In this document: one piece after another, positions 1-9,611 of the stretch
Position numbering within the stretch: position 1 is the first letter of the stretch
Layout of the letters: every line of letters begins with the position of its first letter
Assembly: GCF_001053185.1 (NCBI RefSeq)
Contig: NZ_CSTD01000002.1
Location: forward strand, 441,577 to 505,576
Length of the DNA stretch: 64,000 nucleotides
Direction of reading: 5' to 3'
DNA from: Mycobacterium bohemicum DSM 44277
GTDB taxonomy: Bacteria > Actinomycetota > Actinomycetes > Mycobacteriales > Mycobacteriaceae
Notes under the pieces: model-generated
The model's input: only the letters and a program-made list of their open reading frames with translations
Told to the model about the DNA's origin: nothing
Databases searched by the model: none
Program-made: the position numbers and the translations under genes

Positions 1-318
1 GAAAATCGGCACGCCCAGGTCGTCATCTACCAGGACGAGGCCCAACGCCTGTCGTCCCAGCCGAGGTTCTCCTACATCGAGGACATGAACCGCCGGCAAC
101 GCAAGATGTGGGTCGAGGTGATCAACCAGGGCATCGACGGCGGCTACTTCCGGCCGGACCTCAATGTCGACCTCATCTACCGTTTCATTCGTGACACCAC
201 GTGGGTGTCGGTGCGCTGGTATTCCCCCGGCGGACCGCTCACCGCCCAGCAGGTGGGTCAGCAATACCTCGCCATCGTTTTAGGCGGCATCACCAAAGAA
301 GGAGTCCGACGCAAATGA
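1..318 (+). CDS. kstR2: KstR2, TetR-family repressor (C-terminal part)
   Basis: Only the last 105 codons are present; the window begins inside the gene, so the DNA-binding N-terminus is missing. The visible part is the helical ligand-binding and dimerisation half of a TetR repressor. Motifs such as QVVIYQDEAQRL, FIRDTTWVSVRWY and AIVLGGITKEGV match my memory of M. tuberculosis KstR2 (Rv3557c) closely. KstR2 represses the HIP (C/D ring) degradation genes and is released by HIP-CoA. Its TGA overlaps the fadA6 ATG, which indicates translational coupling. The perfect KstR2-type operator at 5729-5746 supports the identification. Confidence 0.93.
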   Translation, partial: ENRHAQVVIYQDEAQRLSSQPRFSYIEDMNRRQRKMWVEVINQGIDGGYFRPDLNVDLIYRFIRDTTWVSVRWYSPGGPLTAQQVGQQYLAIVLGGITKEGVRRK

Positions 319-1475
319 CTGAGGCGTACGTCATCGACGCTGTACGTACCGCGGTGGGCAAGCGCAACGGCGCCCTTGCCGGCATACACCCCGTCGACCT
401 GGGTGCGTTCGCCTGGCGCGGCCTGCTCGACCGGGTCGACGTCGACCCCGCCGCCGTCGACGACGTCATCGCCGGCTGCGTGGACGCCATCGGGGGACAG
501 GCGGGCAACATCGCCCGGCTCTCGTGGCTGGCAGCCGGCTACCCGGAAGAGGTTCCCGGGGTGACCGTGGACCGGCAGTGCGGGTCGAGCCAGCAGGCGA
601 TTTCCTTTGGCGCGCAGGCGATCATGTCCGGCACGGCCGACCTCATCGTCGCCGGCGGAGTGCAGAACATGAGCCAGATCCCGATCTCCTCGGCGATGAC
701 CGTCGGCGAGCAGTTCGGGTTCACCTCCCCGACCAGCGAGTCCAAGCAGTGGCTGCACCGCTATGGGGACCAGGAGATCTCGCAGTTCCGCGGGTCGGAG
801 ATGATCGCCGAGAAGTGGAACCTGTCCCGCGAAGAGATGGAGCGCTACGCGCTGGCCAGTCACGAGCGGGCGTTCGCGGCCATCCGGGGCGGGCACTTCG
901 ACAACGAGATCCTCACCGTGGAAACGGAATCCGGGCCGTTCCGCGTCGACGAGGGACCGCGCGAGTCGTCGCTGGAGAAGCTGGCCGGCTTGAAGACTCT
1001 GGTCGAGGGTGGCCGGTTGACGGCGGCCATGGCCAGCCAGATCTCCGACGGCGCGAGCGCGGTGCTGCTGGCTTCCGAGCAGGCCGTCAAGGACCACAAG
1101 CTGACGCCGCGCGCTCGCATCCACCACATCAGTGCCCGCGCCGCGGACCCGGTGTTCATGCTGACCGGGCCCATCCCCGCGACGCGCTACGCGTTCGACA
1201 AGACGGGGCTGTCGATCGACGACATCGACACCGTCGAAATCAACGAGGCGTTCGCGCCCGTGGTGATGGCCTGGCTCAAGGAGATCAAGGCCGACCCGGA
1301 GAAGGTCAACCCCAACGGCGGCGCGATCGCCCTCGGTCACCCGCTGGGCGCGACCGGGGCAAAGCTGTTCACCACGATGCTCAACGAGCTCGAGCGCATC
1401 GGCGGCCGATACGGGCTGCAGACGATGTGCGAGGGCGGCGGCACGGCCAACGTCACGATCATCGAGCGCCTGTAG
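315..1475 (+). CDS. fadA6: FadA6, thiolase of HIP/ring catabolism
   Basis: This 386-aa thiolase overlaps kstR2 by 4 nt (ATGA), which sets the start even though the frame is open further upstream. The nucleophilic cysteine is C89 in QCGSSQ. H342 lies in GHPLGATGA and the general-base C372 in MCEGGGT, so all three catalytic residues are present. The length equals the 386 aa I recall for Rv3556c. FadA6 is thought to carry out a late thiolytic step after IpdAB opens the last ring, yielding acetyl-CoA. It is cytosolic. A long hairpin at 1512-1560 probably ends the transcript. Confidence 0.93.
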   Translation: MTEAYVIDAVRTAVGKRNGALAGIHPVDLGAFAWRGLLDRVDVDPAAVDDVIAGCVDAIGGQAGNIARLSWLAAGYPEEVPGVTVDRQCGSSQQAISFGAQAIMSGTADLIVAGGVQNMSQIPISSAMTVGEQFGFTSPTSESKQWLHRYGDQEISQFRGSEMIAEKWNLSREEMERYALASHERAFAAIRGGHFDNEILTVETESGPFRVDEGPRESSLEKLAGLKTLVEGGRLTAAMASQISDGASAVLLASEQAVKDHKLTPRARIHHISARAADPVFMLTGPIPATRYAFDKTGLSIDDIDTVEINEAFAPVVMAWLKEIKADPEKVNPNGGAIALGHPLGATGAKLFTTMLNELERIGGRYGLQTMCEGGGTANVTIIERL

Positions 1476-1511
1476 GTTTCGGCGCGGCCTCGTCGCGGGC
1501 TTCGTCGCGAC

Positions 1512-1560
1512 ACTGAATCTACGCACACGACACGCCGATTCGGGTGTGCGTAGTTTCAGT
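1512..1560. terminator. Long hairpin after fadA6
   Basis: Two 17-nt arms, ACTGAATCTACGCACAC at 1512-1528 and its inverse at 1544-1560, match at 16 of 17 positions around a 15-nt loop. There is no U-tract, as is usual in mycobacteria. It sits 36 nt after the fadA6 stop and before a minus-strand gene remnant, so it could work in both directions. It could also be a dispersed repeat. Confidence 0.6.
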
Positions 1561-1587
1561 CTCGACGCGGGGCCGCGCCGCGGGGAG

Positions 1588-1695
1588 TTAGCTCGTCACG
1601 ATCAGGTCCAAGCCGTCGCGGCCGGCGCGTTGCGACACCGCCGAGGCGCTGATCCCCTCGGCGGCGGCGAGCTCCTTCTTGGTCCGGCCGACCAT
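1588..1695 (-). pseudogene. HTH regulator remnant (C-terminal tail)
   Basis: Read on the minus strand, the segment from the ATG at 1695 to the TAA at 1588 encodes 35 residues with a typical helix-turn-helix: VGRTKKELAAAEGIS followed by ASAVSQRAGRDGLDLIV. The same frame stays open upstream to about 1740, where a TAG closes it, giving at most 51 codons. The HTH helices sit at the extreme C-terminus. This looks like the tail of a longer mycobacterial DNA-binding protein whose body has been lost. It lies 3' of the minus-strand ipd genes and could be co-transcribed. A very small functional HTH protein cannot be excluded. Confidence 0.5.
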
Positions 1696-1754
1696 CAAAC
1701 CCAACGGTGACCGTGCCCCAGCCCTATCCGAATCGAACGTCTACCACGAAGATT

Positions 1755-1768
1755 TAGAACACGTCTTA
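1755..1768. promoter_or_regulatory. Degenerate KstR-like site
   Basis: TAGAACACGTCTTA fits the KstR consensus TnnAACnnGTTnnA except for C in place of the last T of GTT. It lies upstream of the HTH remnant and overlaps the stop codon of the nitroreductase-like gene. It may be a decayed operator or chance. Confidence 0.25.
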
Positions 1769-2212
1769 ACCGGCGTGTCGATCCGTGACCTTCAGGAATT
1801 GCCGGACACCGACCCGCTGGAAGGTGCGGCGGCGCCGGTCCGACAGCAGGGGCAAGGCCGCCGGCGCGTCGACGATCTCCGGCTGCGCCACGTCATAGCT
1901 CTCGCCGTCGACGGCGATGGTCGCCCGCCCCGCGGCGAGGACGTTTTTCAGCCAGTCAACCCGGGTGCCGTAGGCCAGCGGTATGACGAACCCGTCGGGG
2001 ACGCGCTCGGCCACGACCGGCGTGGAGTACTGCGTGCCCGAGCGCCGTCCGGTGTGGCGGATGGCCGCCGCGTACCAGTGCCTGTGGCCGGCGAGCCGCA
2101 ACATCACCGGATTGAGCAGGTGCCGGTTGGAGGCGCGAACGGCGTTCAACAGGGGAGGGGGCCAGGAGGCGGGGGCCAGTGACATCATCCATCCAGAATG
2201 GCGCTGCACCAC
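1766..2212 (-). CDS. Deazaflavin-dependent nitroreductase-family protein
   Basis: This 148-aa protein looks like the split-beta-barrel family of F420-dependent nitroreductases (DUF385/PF04075, the Ddn family). The central segment GRRSGTQYSTPVVAERV has the same layout as the Ddn segment [15 protein letters not shown], and the HTGR-SG loop is family-typical. ATG 2212 gives the full frame, but the adjacent ATGs at 2188 and 2185 (MMSLAPASW) are plausible and neither has a strong Shine-Dalgarno. It lies 30 nt after ipdC on the same strand, so it is probably the last gene of the KstR2 operon. From memory, M. tuberculosis has fdxB and Rv3555c here instead. The substrate is unknown. Confidence 0.75.
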   Translation of the reverse strand: MVQRHSGWMMSLAPASWPPPLLNAVRASNRHLLNPVMLRLAGHRHWYAAAIRHTGRRSGTQYSTPVVAERVPDGFVIPLAYGTRVDWLKNVLAAGRATIAVDGESYDVAQPEIVDAPAALPLLSDRRRRTFQRVGVRQFLKVTDRHAG

Positions 2213-2242
2213 GAGCCCGGGCCAGGGTCGTTGGTCCCCGCG

Positions 2243-3316
2243 TCAGGGTGACTCGACCAGTGCCGACGCGGCCTCCAAGTGTTCGATCGCGTCGCGCACG
2301 ATCGAATCGATCAGGTCCGCGCACGACGGCAGGTCCTCGAGGATGCCGGCCACCTGGCCGGAGGCCAGCACGCCCGCGTCGGTGTTGCCGTCGACCAGGC
2401 CGGCCTTCAGGAGCATCGGGGTGTTGGCCGCCATCACCACCTGTGCCCAGGTGAGGTCTTTGCCGTGGCGCATCGCCAGGCCATCGGTGATCATCGAGCG
2501 CCACGTCATCTGCGACATCTGCTTGAACTTCGCGGCGTTGCGCACCGCGGCCGCGAAACCCCTGACCGGCGAGCCGCTTTCCAGTTTCTCGACGAGGCCG
2601 GTGCGCAGCACCCGGTGCGGCATGCCGTCGACGCGGGTGGTGACGACCGTGCCGTCCAGCGCCGCCTCGAGATAACGCCGTTTGACGGCGTCGGGCACGG
2701 TTGAATCCGAGGTGAGCAGGAAACGCGTGCCCATGGCCACGCCCGCCGCCCCGTAGCTCAACGCGGCCGCGAGCCCGCGTCCGTCGAAGAATCCGCCCGC
2801 CGCGATCACCGGGATTCCGCTGCCCCGCACGGCGTCGAGCACCGAGGGCAGCAGCAGCGTGGTGGCGACGGGTCCGGTGTGACCGCCACCCTCTCCGCCC
2901 TGCACGATCATGGCGTCGGCGCCCCACGCCGCCACCTTGCGCGCGTGCTTGGCCGCGCCGATCGACGGGATCACCACGGCCCCGGCCTCCTTGAGGCGGG
3001 CGATCAGCTCCTGCTTGGGGGCCAGGGCGAAGGACGCCACCTTGACGCCCTCGCGGATCATCAGCTCGACCCGGTCGCCGGCGTCGGCGGCGTCCGCGCG
3101 GATGTTCACCCCGAACGGCTTGTCGGTGGCGGCCTTGACTTTTCCGATGGCCGTGGCGAGTTCGTCCAGCGTCATGGTGGCCGAAGCCAGGATGCCCAGG
3201 CCGCCGGCGTTGGCCGTGGCGGCCACCAGCCGGGCGCCGGCCACCCAGCCCATCCCGGTCTGCACCACCGGGTGCTCGACGCCGACCAGCTCGGTCAGCG
3301 GCGTGCGCAACCTCAT
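2243..3316 (-). CDS. ipdC: IpdC, FMN-dependent NMO-like reductase
   Basis: This 357-aa TIM-barrel protein belongs to the nitronate monooxygenase-like flavoenzymes. QTGMGWVAG at 19-27 and NAGGLGIL at 36-43 begin the barrel. QGGEGGGHTG at 139-148, AAGGFFDGRG at 172-181 and MGTRF at 195-199 form the FMN-phosphate site. In M. tuberculosis, IpdC (Rv3553) is a reductase acting on a HIP-derived hydroxy-CoA intermediate just before IpdAB ring cleavage. Its ATG overlaps the ipdB stop by 4 nt, so ipdA-ipdB-ipdC read as one coupled unit. Expression is probably set by the KstR2 box at 5729-5746. Confidence 0.9.
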   Translation of the reverse strand: MRLRTPLTELVGVEHPVVQTGMGWVAGARLVAATANAGGLGILASATMTLDELATAIGKVKAATDKPFGVNIRADAADAGDRVELMIREGVKVASFALAPKQELIARLKEAGAVVIPSIGAAKHARKVAAWGADAMIVQGGEGGGHTGPVATTLLLPSVLDAVRGSGIPVIAAGGFFDGRGLAAALSYGAAGVAMGTRFLLTSDSTVPDAVKRRYLEAALDGTVVTTRVDGMPHRVLRTGLVEKLESGSPVRGFAAAVRNAAKFKQMSQMTWRSMITDGLAMRHGKDLTWAQVVMAANTPMLLKAGLVDGNTDAGVLASGQVAGILEDLPSCADLIDSIVRDAIEHLEAASALVESP

Positions 3317-4056
3317 GATCGGATTTCCCTGTCCCGCAGCGACTTCGGATCGATCACCTCGCGGATCAGCCGCAACTCGTCGTCGGTCGGCGGCCTCGTC
3401 TCATCGGCCTCGTCCAATCCGTGCACGTCGAACGAGGTGTTCTCGCGGACGTCGTCGGGCGATACGCCGGGATGCAGCGACACCGCCCGCATGGTGTGCT
3501 CGGGGCCGCCGAAGTCGAAGACGCCGAGATTCGACACCACCCGATAGGTGTTGGCGAACCTGAACGCCGGATTGTCGGGATCGATTTTGTCCCAGCCGAT
3601 TCCGCAGATGACATCGACCGCCTCGCAGAAGACCCGCTTGGAGTGATTGCCCACCCAGTAGCTGGTGGCGTGGTTGATCGCGTTGCCGGGCGCGCCCCGG
3701 AGGCCGAACATCTGCCGGGTCGGGTGCTGCAGCGGGCCGAACGCCGAGATGTTCTGATTGCCGAAGCGGTCAACCTGGTTGGCGCCCATCACGACGTGCC
3801 GGCGCCCCCAGGCCAGCGTCTCGAACACCCGGCCGAACGGCATCCAGCCCTCGACCGTCCCCATCTTGCCGAGTGGGGGGGTGTCGGCCAGCAGTTGCGC
3901 CTCGCCGTCCGTCAGTAGGATGTCCGGCGAGAACGTGAGGCGCGCCAGGCGCGCGCCGACGGCCGCCATGTTCGTCATCGGGCTGATCATGATTTCGCCC
4001 GCATCCCTGAACAACTCGGCGCAGGCGACCGCGCAGATCTCGGCTCGGGTGCTCAT
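3313..4056 (-). CDS. ipdB: IpdB, beta subunit of COCHEA-CoA hydrolase
   Basis: This 247-aa protein resembles a class I CoA-transferase beta subunit, with GARLARLTFSPDILLTDGEA near the N-terminus and a VMGANQVDRFGNQN segment. IpdAB is not a transferase: in M. tuberculosis the pair (Rv3551/Rv3552) hydrolyses the last steroid ring of COCHEA-CoA. The gene overlaps ipdA by 4 nt upstream and ipdC by 4 nt downstream, which fits equimolar production of a heterotetramer. The length is close to the 250 aa recalled for Rv3552. Confidence 0.92.
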   Translation of the reverse strand: MSTRAEICAVACAELFRDAGEIMISPMTNMAAVGARLARLTFSPDILLTDGEAQLLADTPPLGKMGTVEGWMPFGRVFETLAWGRRHVVMGANQVDRFGNQNISAFGPLQHPTRQMFGLRGAPGNAINHATSYWVGNHSKRVFCEAVDVICGIGWDKIDPDNPAFRFANTYRVVSNLGVFDFGGPEHTMRAVSLHPGVSPDDVRENTSFDVHGLDEADETRPPTDDELRLIREVIDPKSLRDREIRS

Positions 4057-4937
4057 TTGGACGCCTCCTCGGCAAAAGCGCGCACGGCGGCCTGATAGTC
4101 GTCCTCGCCGCCCGACAGATAGGTCTGGACGAACTTGCGCCAGCCGTCGTCCGTGGAGGCCGCCTCGGCGTAGTGGCGCTGGAACTTCTCGTCGCGGCCG
4201 TAATCCGGTGCGGCGGTGGTGAAGTGGGCCCCGCCCGGTGCCTCGACGACCGCGTCGACCATCATGCGGTTCACCAGCAGCGCCTGCGGCGGAACGGCTT
4301 TGACCAACTCGTCGGTCGAGACGACGCGTTCCACCGACAGGTATCGCCTCTCGGCGGCCATCAAGAACAGGTCGTCGAAGTACGGGTCGATGCCGGTGTA
4401 GGCGGCGTTCCCCCGGCTATCCCCGAGATTGAGGTGCACGAAGGCGGCGTCCAGGCGCAGCGCGGGCATGGCGATCAGCGTCTCGTGTCCGCCGCCGGGC
4501 GCCGGGTACGGGCTGGTGACGGTGCGCAGCTCACCTTGCCAGAAGTCGGGCACCGAGCTGCCCAGCCCGGCCCGAATGGGCAGGAACGGCAAGCGCCCGG
4601 CGGCCGCCTGCAGCCCGCAGCGCAGCATGCCCTCGTCCATTTCCCGGGCCTCGATCGCCCCGCTGGTGCGGGCCTTGGCGAACCACGGGTCGTAGAACGG
4701 CGGCGAGTCCAGCGAGACGAATCCGTAGTACACCCGCTTGACCTTGCCGGCCGAGCACAGCAGCCCCAGGTCGGGTCCGCCGTAGGTGACCACGGTGAGG
4801 TCGGTGACGTCGGTGCGCAGCATGGCCCGCACGAACGCCATGGGCTTGCGCCGGGAGCCCCAGCCACCCAGGCCGATGGTCATGCCGCTGCGCAATCCCG
4901 CCACGGCTTCGTCAAGGGTGGTCCGCTTGTCGCTCAT
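4053..4937 (-). CDS. ipdA: IpdA, alpha subunit of COCHEA-CoA hydrolase
   Basis: This 294-aa CoA-transferase-like alpha subunit starts at ATG 4937 (MSDKRTTLDEA), which overlaps the echA20 stop by 4 nt. The frame is open far upstream but only this start fits. GLGGWGSRRKP at 22-32 is the glycine-rich CoA-binding loop and VVTYGGPDLGLL follows at 49-60. The segment AREMDEGMLRCGL near residue 100 probably carries the essential acid, although I could not assign it firmly. With IpdB it opens the final ring of cholesterol-derived HIP intermediates. Confidence 0.92.
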   Translation of the reverse strand: MSDKRTTLDEAVAGLRSGMTIGLGGWGSRRKPMAFVRAMLRTDVTDLTVVTYGGPDLGLLCSAGKVKRVYYGFVSLDSPPFYDPWFAKARTSGAIEAREMDEGMLRCGLQAAAGRLPFLPIRAGLGSSVPDFWQGELRTVTSPYPAPGGGHETLIAMPALRLDAAFVHLNLGDSRGNAAYTGIDPYFDDLFLMAAERRYLSVERVVSTDELVKAVPPQALLVNRMMVDAVVEAPGGAHFTTAAPDYGRDEKFQRHYAEAASTDDGWRKFVQTYLSGGEDDYQAAVRAFAEEASK

Positions 4938-5692
4938 TCCTTCTTGCCCTTCGCCGTGCCGGCGAACGCGTCGCGGTGCTCGTCGGCAACCCCCGCCAGG
5001 TTGAGCTCGAACGTAAAGCCTTGTTCCATACGGTAACTCGCGTTGACCCGCTGCACGTCGATGAGGTTGAGCGCCTCCTTGGCGGCGCGGATGACACGGG
5101 TGTCCTTGGCGGCGATGTCGCGGGCCACCCGCAACGCGGCCTCGTCCAGCTGATCCCGCGGCACCACCTCGTGCACCGAACCGAAGTGATGCAGGGTGGC
5201 GGCGTCGACGGTCGCGGCGGTGAAGAACAGCCGCCGCATCAGGTGTTGGGGCACCAGCCGCGACAGGTGGGTGGCCGCGCCCAGCGCGCCGCGCTCCACC
5301 TCCGGCAGCCCGAAGGTGGCGTCCTCGGAGGCCACGATGACGTCGGAGTTGCCGACCAGACCGATGCCTCCGCCGACGCAGAATCCGTTCACCGCCGCGA
5401 TCACCGGCACCGCGCATTCGTAGACCGCGCGGAAGGCGGCGAAGCAGCCGCGATTGGCGTCGATGAGCGCGGTGAAGCCCTCGGTGCGCTGCATCTCCTT
5501 GATGTCGACGCCGGCGTTGAAGCCGCGGCCCTCCGCGCGCAGGATCACCGCGTGGGTCTCGATAGCGGCGCCGGCGGCCGTCACCGCGTCGGCCAGTTCG
5601 AACCAACCCCGCGACGGGATGGCATTGACGGGCGGGTAGTCGACGGTCACCGCGACGATGCCCGGCTCGATGGTGGTGGTGGTGATGGGCAA
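4934..5692 (-). CDS. echA20: EchA20, crotonase-fold ring hydrolase
   Basis: This 252-aa crotonase has oxyanion-hole loops GFNAGVDIKEM (57-67) and GFCVGGGIGL (103-112). In M. tuberculosis EchA20 (Rv3550) hydrolyses one ring of a HIP-CoA intermediate, acting as a C-C hydrolase rather than a normal hydratase. It is the first gene of the minus-strand operon echA20-ipdA-ipdB-ipdC. The ATG at 5692 lies 36 nt from the KstR2 operator and is preceded by AGAGGAAGT, a usable ribosome site. Overlap with ipdA shows coupling. Confidence 0.9.
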   Translation of the reverse strand: MPITTTTIEPGIVAVTVDYPPVNAIPSRGWFELADAVTAAGAAIETHAVILRAEGRGFNAGVDIKEMQRTEGFTALIDANRGCFAAFRAVYECAVPVIAAVNGFCVGGGIGLVGNSDVIVASEDATFGLPEVERGALGAATHLSRLVPQHLMRRLFFTAATVDAATLHHFGSVHEVVPRDQLDEAALRVARDIAAKDTRVIRAAKEALNLIDVQRVNASYRMEQGFTFELNLAGVADEHRDAFAGTAKGKKE

Positions 5693-5728
5693 AGTGGCAC
5701 TTCCTCTGAAAAAGGGGGCGGCTACCTA

Positions 5729-5746
5729 AGCAAGCACTTGCTTGGT
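5729..5746. promoter_or_regulatory. KstR2 operator
   Basis: AGCAAGCACTTGCTTGGT matches the KstR2 consensus AnCAAGnACTTGCTTGnT at every fixed position. It lies between the divergent echA20 and SDR operons and is therefore placed to repress both. A TACGCT -10-like hexamer at 5746-5751 touches it on the plus strand. Confidence 0.92.
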
Positions 5747-5757
5747 ACGCTAGCACA

Positions 5758-6555
5758 GTGACTCGCGCCGAATCAGGCCCCCCATTTGGAGAAGCCATCA
5801 ATCTGGGGCTGGACGGGCGGGTCGTCCTCGTCACCGGCGGCGTGCGCGGCGTGGGCGCCGGCATCAGCAGCGTCTTCGCCGGGCAGGGCGCGACCGTGAT
5901 CACCTGCGCGCGACGGGCCGTCGCCGGCTTGCCGTATGAGTTCCACTCCTGCGACATCCGCGACGACGACGCCGTCAAGGCGATGATCGACTCCGTCGTC
6001 GACAAGCACGGCGGGCTCGACGTCGTCGTGAACAACGCAGGCGGTTCGCCCTACGTGCTGACCGCGGAGTCCAGCGCGAAGTTCAACCGCAAGATCATCG
6101 AGCTCAATCTGATTGGCGGCCTGTGGGTTTCACAGTTTGCCAACGAGGTGATGCAGAACCAGCCGCGCGGCGGGTCGATCGTCAACATCTGCAGCCTCAG
6201 CGGCCGGCGGCCCTCGCCCGGCACCGCCGCGTACGGGGCCGCCAAGGCGGGGCTGGAAAGCCTCACGCAGACGCTGGCGGTGGAGTGGGGGCCGAAGGTC
6301 CGGGTGAACGCGTGCGTGGTCGGCATGGTGGAGACCGAGCAGTCCGAGCTGTTCTACGGTGACGCCGAGTCGATCGCCGCGATCTCGAAGAACGTCCCGC
6401 TGGGCCGGCTGGCCAAGCCGGAGGACATCGGTTGGGCCGCGGCGTTTTTGGCGTCGGATGCGGCGTCCTACATCAGCGGTGCCTCGTTGGAGGTGCACGG
6501 CGGGGGCGAGCCTCCGCACTATCTGGCCACCACGAACGCGAGCGCCATCAAGTAG
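5758..6555 (+). CDS. SDR oxidoreductase of the KstR2 regulon (Rv3549c-like)
   Basis: This 265-aa short-chain dehydrogenase has the cofactor loop TGGVRGVGAG (26-35), NNAGG at 92-96, a serine near 146-148 and the catalytic Y159-x3-K163 in AAYGAAKAG. GTG 5758 is 6 nt after a TACGCT hexamer that touches the KstR2 operator, which suggests a leaderless transcript. The M. tuberculosis homologue as I recall it starts about 13 residues later, so the first residues are uncertain. It is expected to oxidise or reduce a hydroxyacyl-CoA intermediate of HIP breakdown. An SDR gene follows after 14 nt. Confidence 0.88.
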   Translation: MTRAESGPPFGEAINLGLDGRVVLVTGGVRGVGAGISSVFAGQGATVITCARRAVAGLPYEFHSCDIRDDDAVKAMIDSVVDKHGGLDVVVNNAGGSPYVLTAESSAKFNRKIIELNLIGGLWVSQFANEVMQNQPRGGSIVNICSLSGRRPSPGTAAYGAAKAGLESLTQTLAVEWGPKVRVNACVVGMVETEQSELFYGDAESIAAISKNVPLGRLAKPEDIGWAAAFLASDAASYISGASLEVHGGGEPPHYLATTNASAIK

Positions 6556-6569
6556 AGGAGAGAAGACAC

Positions 6570-7470
6570 ATGGGAGTGGTTGACGGTCGCGTCGTCATCG
6601 TCACCGGAGCGGGCGGCGGTATCGGCCGCGAGCACGCGCTGGCCTTCGCGGCCGAGGGCGCGCGCGTGGTGGTCAACGACATCGGGGTCGGACTGGACGG
6701 TTCCACGGCGAGCGGCGGCAGCGCCGCCCAGGGCGTGGTCGACGAGATCACCGCCGCCGGCGGCGAGGCCGTCGCCGACGGGTCCAACATCGCGGACTGG
6801 GACCAGGCCGCGGCGCTGGTGAACAAAGCTGTCGAAACCTTCGGTGGGCTGGACGTTTTGGTGAACAACGCCGGCATCGTGCGCGACCGGATGATCGCCA
6901 ACACGAGTGAGGACGAGTTCGACGCCGTCATCGCCGTCCACCTCAAGGGGCACTTCGCCACGATGCGCCACGCCGCGTCGTACTGGCGCGGGTTGTCCAA
7001 GGCGGGCCAGGCGGTGGACGCGCGCATCATCAACACGAGTTCCGGCGCGGGCCTGCAGGGCAGCGTCGGGCAGGGGAACTACAGCGCGGCCAAGGCGGGC
7101 ATCGCGGCGCTGACGCTGGTCGCCGCGGCCGAGATGGGCCGATACGGCGTCACCGTCAATGCCATCGCTCCGTCGGCGCGCACCCGCATGACCGAGACCG
7201 TCTTCGCCGAGATGATGGCAACGCAGGACCAGGATTTCGACGCCATGGCGCCGGAGAACGTCTCGCCGCTGGTGGTCTGGCTGGGCAGCGCGGAGTCCCG
7301 CGACGTCACCGGCAAGGTGTTCGAGGTCGAGGGCGGCAAGATTCGCGTCGCCGAGGGGTGGGCGCACGGCCCGCAGATCGACAAGGGCGCCAAGTGGGAC
7401 CCCGCCGAGCTGGGGCCCGTCGTCGCCGACCTGCTGGCCAAGGCGCGCCCGCCGGTCCCGGTCTACGGGG

Positions 7471-7475
<5 letters not shown>
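6570..7475 (+). CDS. SDR oxidoreductase (Rv3548c-like)
   Basis: This 301-aa short-chain dehydrogenase starts at ATG 6570 behind AGAGGAGAGA. The NAD-binding TGAGGGIG is at 12-19, NNAGI at 99-103 and catalytic Y171-x3-K175 in NYSAAKAG. The layout, including GHF and YWRG segments, resembles Hsd4A (48262-49185), so the two are probably paralogues of the 17-beta-HSD/multifunctional-enzyme type. It is second in a two-gene KstR2 operon. Its TGA is embedded in the hairpin at 7471-7492. Confidence 0.88.
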
Positions 7476-7949
<474 letters not shown>

Positions 7950-8348
7950 CTAGCGCTGGACGAACGGATGGAAGCGAACCGTGATGTGCTGGATTTCGGC
8001 TCGGCCGCTGGGTGTTTCGGCGGGGATGAGGAAGGTCTCGTCGACCCGCGCGCCCAGTCGCCGGCCGCCGAACGCCGCCTTGGTCAGCACGTCGTAGCTC
8101 GCGTGGACCCGGTCGCCCTCGATGCGGTAGTCCGGCGGCGTCGCGTCGGCGATGATCCGGTATTGCGGCCCGCGAGTGAGGCTGCGCCGCAAGTGTTTCC
8201 CGGAGAACCCGTTCTTGACGCCCTGCTCGACGCGGGTGCACCGATCAGCGAACGGCACGGCTTCGCCGTCGTGGCTGACCAGCGCGTCGATGTAGGCCTG
8301 CGCCGCGGCGATGCGGCCGCCCTCCGATACCGGCTTCGTGACCAGCAC
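7950..8348 (-). CDS. SnoaL/NTF2-like small protein downstream of fadA5
   Basis: This protein of about 132 aa probably has an alpha+beta cone fold, starting with AAAQAYIDALVSHDGEAVPFA, the usual NTF2-like opening helix. It has a FADRCTRVEQG segment, and the end is IQHITVRFHPFVQR. GTG 8348 starts 5 nt after the fadA5 stop, so it should be co-transcribed and coupled with fadA5. I do not recall an M. tuberculosis counterpart between ddn and fadA5. Proteins of this fold bind hydrophobic or steroid-like ligands, act as isomerases or dehydratases, or are non-catalytic partners. No specific reaction can be assigned. Confidence 0.7.
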   Translation of the reverse strand: MLVTKPVSEGGRIAAAQAYIDALVSHDGEAVPFADRCTRVEQGVKNGFSGKHLRRSLTRGPQYRIIADATPPDYRIEGDRVHASYDVLTKAAFGGRRLGARVDETFLIPAETPSGRAEIQHITVRFHPFVQR

Positions 8349-8353
8349 CGGGC

Positions 8354-9523
<1,170 letters not shown>

Positions 9524-9524
9524 C

Positions 9525-9538
9525 TAGAACACGTTTCA
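9525..9538. promoter_or_regulatory. KstR box, fadA5/cyp125
   Basis: TAGAACACGTTTCA fits TnnAACnnGTTnnA. It lies in the divergent gap, 10 nt from the fadA5 start and 158 nt from the cyp125 start, so repression of both operons is likely. Confidence 0.85.
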
Positions 9539-9611
9539 TTACTATGACAAGCGAGGATGCCCGGCCGCCTTTTTTCTACGGTGGAGGCATGTTTTACTGG
9601 CAACAAGGCTC

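Noticed and set aside
258..1526. Long minus-strand frame across fadA6
   Set aside because: GC-rich shadow frame with Arg/His/Asp-rich composition and no motif; fadA6 on the plus strand is clearly real.
1679..2182. 167-codon plus-strand frame opposite the nitroreductase-like gene
   Set aside because: Low-complexity Arg/Gly shadow; the minus-strand protein shows a recognisable family.
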